In this document: positions 21,301 to 33,718 of the stretch, one piece after another
Position numbering within the stretch: position 1 is the first letter of the stretch
Layout of the letters: each line of letters starts with the position of its first letter
Assembly (NCBI GenBank): GCA_030549335.1
Contig: CM060187.1
Location: 53,960,203 to 54,024,202 of the forward strand
Direction: 5' to 3'
Source: Pontederia crassipes
Taxonomy: Eukaryota > Streptophyta > Magnoliopsida > Commelinales > Pontederiaceae
Length of the DNA stretch: 64,000 nucleotides
Program-made: the position numbers and the translations under genes
Notes under the pieces: model-generated
The model's database searches: none
Told to the model about the DNA's origin: nothing
The model's input: the letters and a program-made list of their open reading frames with translations, nothing else

Positions 21301-24300
21301 TATAGGATCCTATTATGCTGCTGTTGTTGAAAACCGAATAGATTTCCATGGACGGGTTGTTGTTGATGTTGGTGCTGGTAGTGGCATTCTCTCATTATTT
21401 GCTGCTCAGGTATATTTGAACCTTTAAAGGTATTGTATTGGGAAAAGATACGATATTTGCATGGCAGGAGTTTGATGTTTATGATCTGATTTTGACATTT
21501 AGGCTGGTGCCAAACATGTCTATGCTGTAGAGGCATCTGAGATGGCAGAATTTGCACGCAGGCTAATTGCTGGAAATCCTTCATTGGGAGAGAGGATCAC
21601 GGTTTGATTTCATTAGAGTTAATCACTGCAATTAGCATGTCATAAATATCTAATTATTATTTCTGAATAACACCACTGACATGTATTTAGTTACTGATGG
21701 TCAGGTTGTCAAGGGTAAAATTGAGGATGTGGAGTTACCAGAAAAGGCTGACATTCTCATATCTGAGCCTATGGGTATCCTATTATTCTGCCTCCACCTT
21801 TTTCAATGAACATTCTGTTACCTGGATTCGGAGATCTTTTTTTTAAAGAAGATTGCTGGAGATGTGAAGTTGATTTAGTATTTTTTATTTCTTAATTAGT
21901 TTGATACTTCTATTGGACAAGTAGTTGTTGCATCATGTGAACAAGTATTCAATAGATATGGAAACTTTTATGAGGTGAGATGTCTTATCATATTTTAATA
22001 GTATAGAAATCTCCCTCTAAAAAAGGGGCTGGATTCTCCCAAATTTATATTTCATTTCATTCATGTAGAGGTAATAATAATATCGTAATTATATCAAGAT
22101 TGTATGGGCAATTCATAAGTATTTTTTCATTAGTAGTTGTAGTCATATATAGTTATTAATTTCTTCATTTTTTCTACAATATCCATATGCTTGGAATAGT
22201 TAACTGACATCAAAGCTTTTACTTGGTCTTATTGAGTGTTTCAGCAATCTCATTGATGTACGGATTTTTGTCAGGTACGTTATTAGTCAATGAGAGGATG
22301 TTGGAGACGTATGTGATTGCCCGAGATCGTTTCCTTCTTCCAAATGGAAAGATGTTTCCATCAATTGGAAGGTACCAATTAGTATTTAATTATTTCCTCT
22401 TCTGCTTTCTTCGATGTCACAGGTTTTCCCTTCTCTGACTTTCTGATATGGTGATGTTAGCACTCAGCAGTTGCACCTATGTTTATTCTTATTTATCTTT
22501 ATTGCTATTCTAATTCATTTTATCAAACAACTGGGAAGATGTAAATGTTTTTAGTTTGTGACCTTAAAATATTATCCTTTATGAGCACGTTGTTGAATTT
22601 GGACTTGGTGAAACATTTTGAATATAGTAGATACAGATTTTGACTTCAGCTATGTATTTTCCCTTTAAAACAGTTTTCCAATTTCCTTCGCCCTTTTTGT
22701 TCAGACCTCCTTTCTGCACATATCATAAGTAGTGCAAAATGCTTCAAAAAGGAATTGCAACCCCAGAATGATTGTGTAATCTTTTTCCATATGAAAAGTT
22801 CCATTGATACAAATAGCTATTTGCTATTGTTTTATTTGTTTCTCATTCTATGATGGCATAATAATTGTGTGAATCAGAAAACTTATCATTGATCTCTTAT
22901 GGGACAATAATGCCTCTTGTCGTATTCCATGAGGTGATCAGGCTATCGTCACAATGATGCTATCCTGATTCACATAATTTCAGTTAAAAGGCTTACTTGG
23001 ACTTATTGCAGTGCTGTTTTAATTGCTTTTATTTATGCTTTATTTCTATTGTGTATCTTTTTGACATATTTAGGTTGGATTTTCTATATCTACATGATAT
23101 CTGATAGTTGTCTAATTAAATGTTCTAACCTATAGGATACACATGGCACCATTTAGCGATGAATATCTCTTTGTTGAAATTGCAAATAAGGTATCTGTTG
23201 GATACTTCCTAATACTTGTATTTTCTTTACAGTTATTTGCTTGCCATGCCTTTTCTAATTATGAAAAAAAAAATACTTTTTTGCATTATGGTTGTTCTTC
23301 TTTTTTTTTTCTTTGTGTTTTTATGATATCCTTTTCTTTGTTCCGGTTATAGCTAGCTGTAGTTATAATGTTGATATATCTTGGCCACATGATAAATGGA
23401 CAGTAGCATGCACAGGAGAATGGAGTCATAAATTTGGTCACTCTTCTGTTACAAAACTGATTCTCATGCTTTTAGCTAAAATTTTGTTCTTTCTTGCCAT
23501 CCAAAGATTTTCTTCACTCTCTGGCATCTGCTGGATGATGTGTGTTTTGGAATTATATTAGAAAACCTTTCCATCCAGAAGACAATTTAATTGTTATAAT
23601 TGTGTTATCATGTAAGGATTGTTATTTTACTTTGAAGATTCCATATATTTGCTTTATCACTATTTTGTACTCTTTCTGCGTAAGTCAATGTTTTCTTAAT
23701 CTGCCAAAATTTTGGATACATTTTGAGAAAATGAAACTTCCTTGGAATAGAAACAAATGAAACACTGACATAAAATTCTTGTAGAATCGAAACTGAAGAG
23801 AATAAAAAGATTACCATAAAATCTGAGCCAAAGGATGGGGCATGGACTACAGATTTGTGAGTCATATGTGGTCACAATGTCATCAATGCTTAGGTAGAAA
23901 TACATTGATAATATTGTAGACTAGACATCTTTTTTAGCTAGTGTGAGACATGATTGTAATTTGCTGGCATCTAAGTTCTTTTGACACATTGTACATTTCA
24001 CATTTTATTAACATTTGGATCAGTACTACTTTAAAAAAAACATTTGGATCACTACTGGAATCCCATGGTCATCCTGTATTCGAATATTCAATTTGGTCCA
24101 TATGATTGATGAGCTGAATTAAGAACCTTTAACTGTTGTTTTGTGATGTCTCTCTTGCATAGGATATTAGCTTTTAATGGAAACCTTTCTTTACATCAAT
24201 GTCTACATTGAAACAAATGTGATTCTTGGATTAACTTGTAAATGAGGTGTTTTAATGGAGACTTTTTTACATTAATGTTTCGCAAAAAAACATCTTCATT

Positions 24301-27300
24301 GACATATAAATACCTTTGATTAACTTATTGACAAATCATCAGGCATCTATACTGATTTATAAGTGCCATTCTTTACAAGCTTGAATTTTATGTTTATGGA
24401 AGATAGCTTATTTGCAAGCTATGTTATGCAGGCTTTATTTTGGCAGCAACAAAACTTTTATGGGGTTGATCTTACCCCTTTACACGGATCTGCTTTCCAG
24501 GGTTACTTCTCCCAGGTAATTCATGCATATTCTAATCACTCAGGCTTTAGGGGTTTTAATTCGGTGACAGCAAAAGGCCTCTGATTTTTATCTTAGGTGA
24601 CCAGGTGGACATTTATTTTTAGTAGTAAAATTGTCAGGCCATCTGTTACAGCTTATAAGCTTTTATGTTTGCTAGTTTCTACATTATTTTATTTTATTTT
24701 TCTTTGCATTTTGCCCTATATTCTTTTTCTGGAGCAATCAATGGCATCCCTGAACCAGAGATGTTGGATTGAGATGTCTTCGAAATATGCCTTTGTCCTA
24801 AGACATGTTGAACATGGTGATACAAACTGAAAATACAACTAAAATAAAATTAGGATAACTATTATTAATAGTAAAAGTGCAAGAATCTTAAACACAATTA
24901 CTTCTAATAACTTGTCAATTCGAGATGACAAATCTCCATAAGTCCGTATGGAGTGGACCAAACTCCAAATACATAATTGATCAACACATTTGAAAGTCTC
25001 CCCTAAATCTAAAACCCATGCATGTATTTATAACATGCAAATACACATATAACTAACTACCCACTAACTCATACAACTTCTAACTATCCACTACTTAATT
25101 AACCAGCCACTAACTAATACAAAGTGATATCTTGTCAATACACCCCTCCGAGAAACAAAAATTAATAATAATATTCTGCAGGTGCAACTGAACCCTCCAA
25201 ATTTGATTAACTCCATCTTTGGGCCAAGAGAAGAATTTTTGAACCAATATGAACTTCCAGTTTTTCTTCTTATGGAAAGAGCTTTCACTTGTAAATATGT
25301 AAAGCTGATTTCTCCTGAATGAATGTTGCTTCTTTGTGCTCTGCTACTAGGATCTTTGAGGCGCTCTGATACCAATTGATACAAACTGAAAATACAACTA
25401 AAATAAAACTAGGATAACTATTATTAGTAGTAAAAGTGCAAGAATCTTAAACACAATTATTACTAATAACTTGTCAATTCGAGATGACAAATCTCCATAA
25501 GTCCGTATGGAGTGGACCAAACTCCAAATACATAATTGATCAACACATTTGAAAGGCTCCCCTAAATCTAAAACCCATGCATGTATTTATAACATGCAAA
25601 TACAAATATAACTAACTACCCACTACTTTCTTAACTAGCCACTAACTCATACAACTTCTAACTTCCCACTACTTAATTAACCAGCCACTAACTAATACAA
25701 AGTGGTATCTTATCCATGGACACTTGTATTTCTATATGATTAGCAAAATTCTTTTCTACCATTCTTTAAACGCTTAGTTAAGAGTTTCATGGTTGCGAGT
25801 GCTACTACTAGCAGTCAATTTATAGTCGTCGATTTCCATCTGAAGTTAGACTTGTTTTTTCAGCTGCAGAATGTCTGTTGTTATCTGCTAGTTTGTATAT
25901 GTTGTTCAATTTCGGATACTAAACTCCCATCATGCTCCTTTGTTACTTAGCACATATTATTAATTTATCATGGATAAATTCCCCTGAAAAAATCATCATG
26001 GACAAATAATGTTTATACTTTAGACTAAAGTTAAATCAATTTGGACCTGCAATATTGTCTTGTTGATTGATATTTGAATAATATTTGAGTTGAAAACTTG
26101 AATTAGTTTTTCTTTCGTAAACTGTTTGGAGTTCTTTTCTTTTTGGCCAAGATAAATCTCATTAGAACCTTGGTTAACTTATGTGGCTGCACCATAATTT
26201 TTATGTTAGACATTTTATTCTAACACAGCCATTTTTTCTTATATCCGTGAAATTACTTAATACTTTTAGGTTCATATGTTATACTGGAAAATCATTGTCC
26301 TTCTAAGGTATAAAATATTTTTTTTAGGGAAAGATGATGGCTAACCAAAAATGTATTCAGGTGTAATTTGTACATCATGATAGAGTTATTCTCGATTTAA
26401 AAAAAAGGATATAAACTAGTTGCTGGCTCCCTTTGGGGCTGTTTGGTAGCGTAGAGGAACAAAACAAGAATTAGCCCCTTGTTCCTACTTTTTCATCCAA
26501 ATACCATTTTGAACATTGTGTGGGACCCACTTTTAATGATTGCAAGAACAACATAAAGTAGAGATAGAAATGTTCTTGCCTCCCCCTAGAACTTTCTTGC
26601 TCCCATTTTGTTCTTACTATGGGAACATTTTGGGGTCAAATTTTTTTGTTCCACCATTTTCCTACCACAGCCAAACAGCCCCTTTAGGAGCCATTCGCTC
26701 AATTTATTAAGTTGACCTCAAAAAGGAAAACTAAGTCTGGTATAAACTTCTCAATGGTTGTTCTTTGTAGTTTACGAGCGTAAAGTAGCCTGCTTGAGTA
26801 CTAAGTATGAGATAAAACCTTGTACCCCGTTCTATCTTGAGGTTAAAAGGATGACTAGGAAAAGCTAGTCGTCCATAGTGTGTCTGCACACATGTCAAAG
26901 AGATGTACATGTGTCACTCATAAACAATAGTGCCCTAGCCAAAGTATTCTGGAATTTGGCTCATTCCAGATTATTATTCCATTACTTGAAATACTCCCCT
27001 AAATAAAAAAAATAAATCAGAATTCTGCTATCTACTTTTTCCTGGCGATGGTCTAATGTTTTTCGATGGTTGGAGATAGTCTGATTATACAAATGTATTG
27101 GGACTTGTTTTTTTTAGAAGAAGGATGAGCACCAAGTTAGGGTGTCATCCGTAAATATATATAACTATGATGTGGAAATGTACAAGTGTAAGCCATTCGG
27201 ACTTGTTTTATTTTGACACTACGTTTCTCTTTGTTATTTGTGGATTACTTATGTGAACCGTTTTCATATTTTATGTTTCTCTTTAGTTCTGGTTTGTTTT

Positions 27301-30284
27301 ATTTAGGTTTGCATAATTCCCTTTTTGCAGCCTGTGGTTGATGCTTTTGATCCAAGATTATTGGTCTCCCCACCTATATTTCATACACTAGATTTTAGTT
27401 GCATGAAGGTAAGATCTCTCTTCTGGACCTTAATTTAGATTTCTGTTTAGGGGTTGTTATACTCATGTTCTATTATATAACATTTTTTGTCTATATATGT
27501 TGTCAGAACAATTTCCTATCTCTATCAGTTAGCACTTTATAACATACATTTTGTTGTTATCTTCGCACTTGCTATTTTTAGTTCCGTAACTTCTAGATAA
27601 GCTCACTCTCAAAAAAGAAAATAACCCTCCTAGATAAGCTGGTTTATGAAAATGAATCTGTTCAGTGACCAGTCCATATTGCAATTCTTAAACTGACAAA
27701 TTTTGAATGGTCTTTTTACCAGAAATTTTGAATCCTTTTATGATGAAATTTAATCTGTCAACTCTTTTTTATCAAGGAGGAGGAGCTCTATGAGATTGAT
27801 ATTCCGTTCACCTTTTTTGCATCAACTGGCACACGAGTGCATGGGCTGGCTTGCTGGTTTGATGTTTTATTTAATGGGAGGTAATTATATTTATGAGCAA
27901 TTCACAATATCATATATTTTGCTTTATTTATTTTTTCTTCTTTGATTCTATAGTGCCTTGTATGCATGTATAGTCCTCTTCGAAATCTTATTTTCTGGTG
28001 TATTTATATTTATAAATACATGTACATTCATATGACCTCGGCGATAGGCACAATGGAAAAAATAATATATGTTGTGCTTCACAAATGAACATAGATGTAT
28101 CCATATAATATAATGTACTGTGATATGTAACTGTTTTTTTTTATAACTTTTGACATAGAAACTGTAAATTATTATGCAACAAGAAAATGGCATGGTCGAA
28201 CTCTTTGATCCTCAACTGGTCTTGTATTTGTCTATTTGATTTGGTGATTAAACATGTCAAGTTGTCCTCTAGTTACCCACTGGTATGCTTTGGACATTTG
28301 TTAGAAATGAAGGATTTGTGGTCTTCTTAAAAATTTGGGTTCATGAGTTACATTTTGACATCATGGTGTGTGCGTGTGGGGTGGGTGGTATCCATTTTCA
28401 TAAAATTAACCAGTTTGCAATTGAGGAGGCTAGTAAAACGATTGCAACCCTTTAAACTGATACAATAATTGGTGCTGAAGTTTTTTGATTGATTTTCTCA
28501 TTTTTCTCCATGATTAATGCACATTTTCTTTTTAAAGATCAATGCACTTCTTAATTTTTACAATTAAACTCTTTGCCATTTGTTTTTCTTTTGAACAGTC
28601 ATATTTCATTGTAAGAAGAGTAGAGCTTGGCCAAATTTCAAAATGCCCATGTTTTCCTTTGAGTTAAATACTGAGGACTAAGCTGTCTTAAAAAAAAGAA
28701 AAACTGAGGGTTGATATCAGAAATCATGCAATTTCCAAGTTCATGCAAATGATGCTTTAGTGTGGTTATTTTTTGCACTCAAACAAGTTGCACTTAACTT
28801 AATATCTGCTTGAGGAGTTTTGCTTTTGCTTTGATCTGTTTATTTTTAATTTTCTTTTGTTATGGTTATCCAATTGCAGGGATGTAATATCTTAGTTTTG
28901 TTACTGAGATTTGTTAGTGTGTGCCAACTTGTTTTTATGTCACCATATCAAAGTACACTATATCAAAGTAATTTGCATTATCCAACCACATTGCCGTCTT
29001 TTCTCTGTGGTACTGTTTACATGCCTTCATATCGAAGGCATGTTTATTTCCAATTCCTATTATTCTTGTATCGCCATTGTTCCACCTTTTAGAAATTATT
29101 TTGCTGTTCCAGGATTGTGTAACTTATATGTAGTTACACTGTACATATCTTAATGAAATTTTGACTTCACGTCGAATAATGTTGTAATTGTTGAAAACAT
29201 GCCTTTGATATAGTGTAATTGGAAATAAATATATCTTCTAAAAGAATATTGTAATTGTTGAAATCTATACAAGTGTGAGCCAGTATGAAGGTGCTCTTGA
29301 TTTTGTAAATCGTTTTTATGGTCTTGTTCATAAATGATCCTTTACTCCAGGTCCAATGTGTAGATGATTCCATGTTTATATAAATCAAAATGATAATTTT
29401 TCCTGCAGTTCTGTCCAAAGATGGCTTACCACAGCTCCTGGTTCCCCAACTACTCATTGGTACCAACTGCGCTGCGTCCTAGCACAACCGCTATATGTCA
29501 TGGCTGGACAAGAAATTACCGGAAGGCTCCATCTGGTTGCTCACAGTGCTCAGAGCTATACTATTAACTTAACAATGTCAGGTTGGTATTTTTAGTAAAA
29601 TTTGCTATTTTACAAATCTTGACTTTACATTCTAATACATCTTGTTATTTGACAAAGCAAAAATGTGGGGCGCTGGTGCTGATCAAGGAGGTATAATTCA
29701 GACATCTTCTGGCAAATTTGATCTGAAAGAGCCATATTATCGCCTTTCTCAACCGCAACCATATATGTTGGCACAAGACCCCCAGTCACAGCAACAGCTT
29801 GTCCAGTTACAGGTAAGTTTTCTCTGAATGTCTATATGAGATTAAACAAGGCCCTTAAAGATATGTGCCTCATGAAGGCAAAATGCATGTTAAGCTGTGT
29901 TTTTATTTCTTCTTCCATGCCTAATGTGGCATTTGAATTTTTAGTTATTTGTTTTTGAAGTAGCAGTGTCATACGGTGATATTACTGCACTTCAAATTTG
30001 TGTTTCTGCTGATCATCTGGTAAATACTAAATGTAATATTGCTACTTCAGTGAGGTAAATGTAGTAGTAGTGAGTTGTGTGCATAACACTGCCTGGGCAA
30101 GTAAAATTAGGCGATCCATATCCTTATAAACTTAATAATTTATTTGATCATCGGAATTTGATATGTGAAAAGTCAGTTGATTTGCTTTCTATTGGAACAG
30201 GACATTTCCACGCCCATTCAAGATGGACCTGCTCAAAGCTTAGCACTAAACGCGTCGCCAAATCCTGGGTCTCTTTCTCAATAA
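18328..30284 (+). CDS. PRMT4: Protein arginine N-methyltransferase 4 (CARM1-type)
   Basis: A type I arginine methyltransferase that puts asymmetric dimethyl marks on histone H3 (R17 and nearby sites) and on other nuclear proteins; plant PRMT4s act in flowering-time control. Fifteen exons join in phase to 548 aa: 18328-18546, 18667-18738, 20186-20294, 21006-21149, 21306-21409, 21503-21601, 21705-21774, 22275-22371, 23136-23190, 24432-24515, 27331-27408, 27777-27880, 29409-29581, 29658-29812, 30201-30284. After an alanine-rich N-terminus and a PH-like domain ([18 protein letters not shown]) comes the catalytic core. It has motif [18 protein letters not shown] (SAM pocket), the double-E loop [15 protein letters not shown] with both glutamates, and the THW loop TTHWYQLRC. 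The [13 protein letters not shown] block precedes a short Q-rich tail. All key residues are intact. The length is close to plant homologues (about 530 aa). Intron 10 (2.8 kb) carries a miniature LTR element and a MITE. The start is the only ATG that fits exon 1. Confidence 0.96.
24818..25716 (-). mobile_element. TRIM-like miniature LTR element in PRMT4 intron 10
   Basis: Two direct repeats, 24818-25142 and 25377-25716, share TGATACAAACTGAAAATACA and about 300 further bases. Between them lie only ~235 bp without gag or pol. On the minus strand the right repeat ends ...GTATCA and is followed after two bases by TGGTATCAGAGC, a tRNA-iMet primer-binding site. A short purine tract (CTCGGAGGGG) precedes the left repeat. 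It is therefore a non-autonomous LTR retrotransposon (TRIM) inserted antisense to the gene. CATGG occurs at both edges, but the right copy overlaps the terminal CA, so the target duplication is ambiguous. Confidence 0.85.
26435..26682. mobile_element. MITE, PIF/Harbinger-like, in PRMT4 intron 10
   Basis: Ends GGGGCTGTTTGG and CCAAACAGCCCC are perfect 12-bp inverted repeats bounded by TTT on both sides. The length is 248 bp and it is non-coding. A 3-bp T/A duplication and the GTTTGG end fit Tourist-type elements. Confidence 0.65.
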
Positions 30285-33060
30285 CCGTGGAGCCCTAGGT
30301 TTCTGTGCCTCATGTTTGTACGATAATGTGCTCATAAGGAAATTTGACGGGCCATTCGCCAAGTGTGTGAACTCCATGTAAATTTGAACTTCATGGAAAG
30401 AGAGTGAGAGTTTGACTTTGTGTCTGCCTGCTTTACAAGGAAGAAGGAACTTGCAGGGTACTTGCAGATGGCTGTGCCGTTTAACTTATAGTGTATCATG
30501 TCTGAGTGTAAGTTGCGTTTATTGTTTTTTTTCTCTGCAAGAAGTGTGACAACTTCTGAGAACAGAGTTATGCAAGAAATATGTTCCCATATAGTTTCCC
30601 AAATTATTAGCACGCCAAACTGGAGACAATTTTCTGATTGCTGTCTGGCCGCCTGTTTTTATTTTCCTTTCGGATTTTGGTCGAACATGGCATGTCAACA
30701 TTTCTTGAACAAGAAATGTGGGTACCACAATGATTTATAAAACATGCAACTATTTGTTAACCCAGTGAGCTGGTCAACTTCATGTTCGATTTCTTAGCGA
30801 ATCTAGTCATGTAATAAAATTTCTTATTCTTGCAAAGTATCTGAATCGAGATTCACTCGAGAATGTGAAATTTTTATATACAAGTAAAAAATTAAGTATT
30901 AATTCACTTACCATATTGATGTATGCGTGCTTCTGGAAGCTGTCTCCTGTTGTCTGGCCGACCTAAAGGCAACACCAAACGTCAGTTTCTGCTGGCAATC
31001 TTCCAAGTCATAGCTATTTTGGGAAATGCATATCATAATTGAATTATTTATAACTGATTAATTTGATCGAAAGGCTGAATCAATAAAGATTATATTCCAT
31101 CTTAATAAAATATTTCTGTGGTAGGGATGTAAGAAAAATTCGATCAAACTCGAAAAACTTATTTGATTCGAAAAAATTGAATCGAAAAAATAAAAAATTA
31201 GTAATCTAAATATATTTTAGGATGATTTTTGATAAATCAGAGATCAAGTGCTAAAATTAGGACCTCATCGGAAAATATGGTAGGAGTCATGGAGCTCTTT
31301 TTTATTTATATAATTAATTCATAAGTTATCCATTTTTTATTATAGATATAATATTTTTTATATAAAATCTCATACTTTCCTATCAAATTTTAATTTGGTA
31401 AATTTAAAATTTTAGTAGTATATTTTATATAAAAGTAAATATTTTTTATGTCAATTTTAATTTAATGTATAATCTTAAAAATATAATTATATAAAAGTAG
31501 GAGTCCGAAAAAATCGTCCAAAATACTGACTTGCTAGAGGGTGGTTTTTCTTTTTTTTTTAAAATGATTTTAGGGTGATTTTTTAATTTAAAAATCTGAC
31601 CCAAAAATAGCAGACAATTTTTTAAACAAAAAATTCGACCCTACTCGAACTACTTAGGTATGGGCTTGGAGGGTATTTAGCATGATCCATTTAATTTATA
31701 ATTCAAATAATTATGTTTTCCTATAAGAAGACATTATCATACAACATATATATTTTTGAAATTAAAATTTACTTTTCATTAATAGTGTAAACTTAGTGCA
31801 ATTCAGTTGAGATTAAAAACTTTATTCCTAAATTTTAAAGGAATCAATGTACTAGAAAAATATTTTTATAATAATGTTTAAATTTAATTTTAAATAATAT
31901 TAATAATATATTTAAAAATACATTATTCCTAATAATTACTATAAGTGGTAGTATTGACTAATATTATGATAGAATATCAATAATAATTTTTATTATTATG
32001 TAATTTATTACCTTGTTATCTTTTATTTATAAAAGTTCATAAGGGCTATTGAAAGGGGATGCAAATCAGATTCACTTGTATCACAATCTAAAACTGACAT
32101 TATCTCTTAGACAATATTGATTCTTATTTTCTAGACAATCTGAAAGATAATTCGTGTTAACTATAAATTCGAAGAAGCAAAAAAAATGACATGGTGAATG
32201 CAGATAATTTTAAATTCAACTTATCAACCAATCTTAAAGAAGCAGATAAAAATGCTCCCCTTTTTATTATTAATTCTTTAATATTTTTAGAAGCATAATA
32301 AGTTTGTTAGGCATGTTTGTATATTAATTAATTTGGTAAACACTCAAATTTTCTTATAGCCACGGTTAAAATGCATCCTCTCACGTCAAACAGATAAATT
32401 ACGTGATATTCCCTTAACTTTGTATTAATATTTTAACTCAATTTCAATTTATAACTACATTGTTCTCAAATTTTATTTTCTTGCCCCCACCAATAGTCGG
32501 TTTTCCGATTACGCTACGCAATAAAAAATAATAAAAATAAAAAAGGTGCAGCCATGAAGTTGTCGTCCCTTGTCAGAGCGGAGTACGGGGGCCGATGCCT
32601 CCTCCCGTCCTCCCCTTCGTCAGAGCGTAATCAGGGACGGAGCCAGTGTACTAACTTTTTGCAACATTACCTATATACTACTATATATCATTATATACAT
32701 ATATAATATATATGATATGGCCCCCCTAATTTTGTAAACTTGACATAATTAAGCTCCTCCTAATTTTTTGAAACATTATATATAGTAAGATATATATTAT
32801 TATATATATGGAGAATCCCTTAATTTTTTGAATTTGGCATAATTATAATGTGTTATTATATTAATAAGAGAATATATGTGTACATTTATAAAAGATTATT
32901 GTATAATATGTGTTTTTATGAATGTATAATTATATAATATATGTACTAATAATTTTAACTTTTTTTTATAAAAAAATCAAATTAATTAGTTATCATAAAA
33001 AAGTTAATTACATATATCTTCTTTTAACATGATAAACATAAAAAGAAAAAAAAATATGCA
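30285..33060. other. PRMT4 3' flank and AT-rich intergenic DNA
   Basis: The 3' UTR probably ends within ~600 bp (AATAAAATTTC near 30814). After that the DNA is very AT-rich. Repeated words CCTAATTTTTTGAA and TTGGCATAATT at 32720-32840, next to GACGGAGCCAG (32637), look like a decayed DNA transposon end. No gene is seen. Confidence 0.5.
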
Positions 33061-33171
33061 TGATGATCCATGTTCATAAGATTCGACAGGGTTTTATACT
33101 GGCTGTCGGAACTAACACAATTTTCCTCCTTTATTCGGGCTTGGGACCGGCTATAAAGCATAGACGGAGTT
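33061..33171 (-). mobile_element. Truncated, aged copy of the (TTG)n retroposon
   Basis: This matches the 5' two-thirds of the family (ATCCATGTTCAT, TTCGACAGGGTTTTA, GGGACCGGCTATAAAG, GGAGTT) with several substitutions. The tail half with (TTG)n is missing, so it is an old, broken copy. Confidence 0.75.
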
Positions 33172-33546
33172 AATGAATAACAAAAAATATATTTTAATCT
33201 AAATAAAAATATAATTATATGCTGATTCTATTGCAATATTTTTTATTTCTTAATTTAGTTAATAAAGTTAATAATATTTATATATTTGTTCTTTACTTGG
33301 CCCGTGCCTGAGCGTAATCATATTACTGATTATTGACGATTAAAAGGAAGGATAATGCATGCTAGAAAAATAAGATTTGAAGACAGTATAATTTTATCGC
33401 GCAGAAACTATTAGTCTAATTTACCCGAGGTCAAACATATATTTTCATTTGTATATGATAGTATTTTGTGACTTATTCATGTAAAACTTAACTTATGAAT
33501 TAGGACAACTATAAAAGCTCACGACCTTGTCTTCTTATCATCGCCG

Positions 33547-33577
<31 letters not shown>

Positions 33578-33718
33578 CCCGAAAGTTTCTTTTCCTTGCT
33601 TTTGATTCATTCAATCGTGATTTCTATCGTTCAGGTTTTCATAATTCGACGCTCTGATTGATTCAGTTCATGTTACCTATCAGTTCATGCGTACGCAATC
33701 GGGTTCGATGAACTGGAG
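33172..33718 (+). promoter_or_regulatory. PPR gene upstream region
   Basis: AT-rich DNA with a T/C tract at 33546-33580 (TTTCTTTTCTTTTC repeats). A TATA-like TATAAAAG near 33510 is a possible core promoter. Upstream ATGs at 33670, 33687 and 33708 are out of frame with the gene. Confidence 0.35.
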
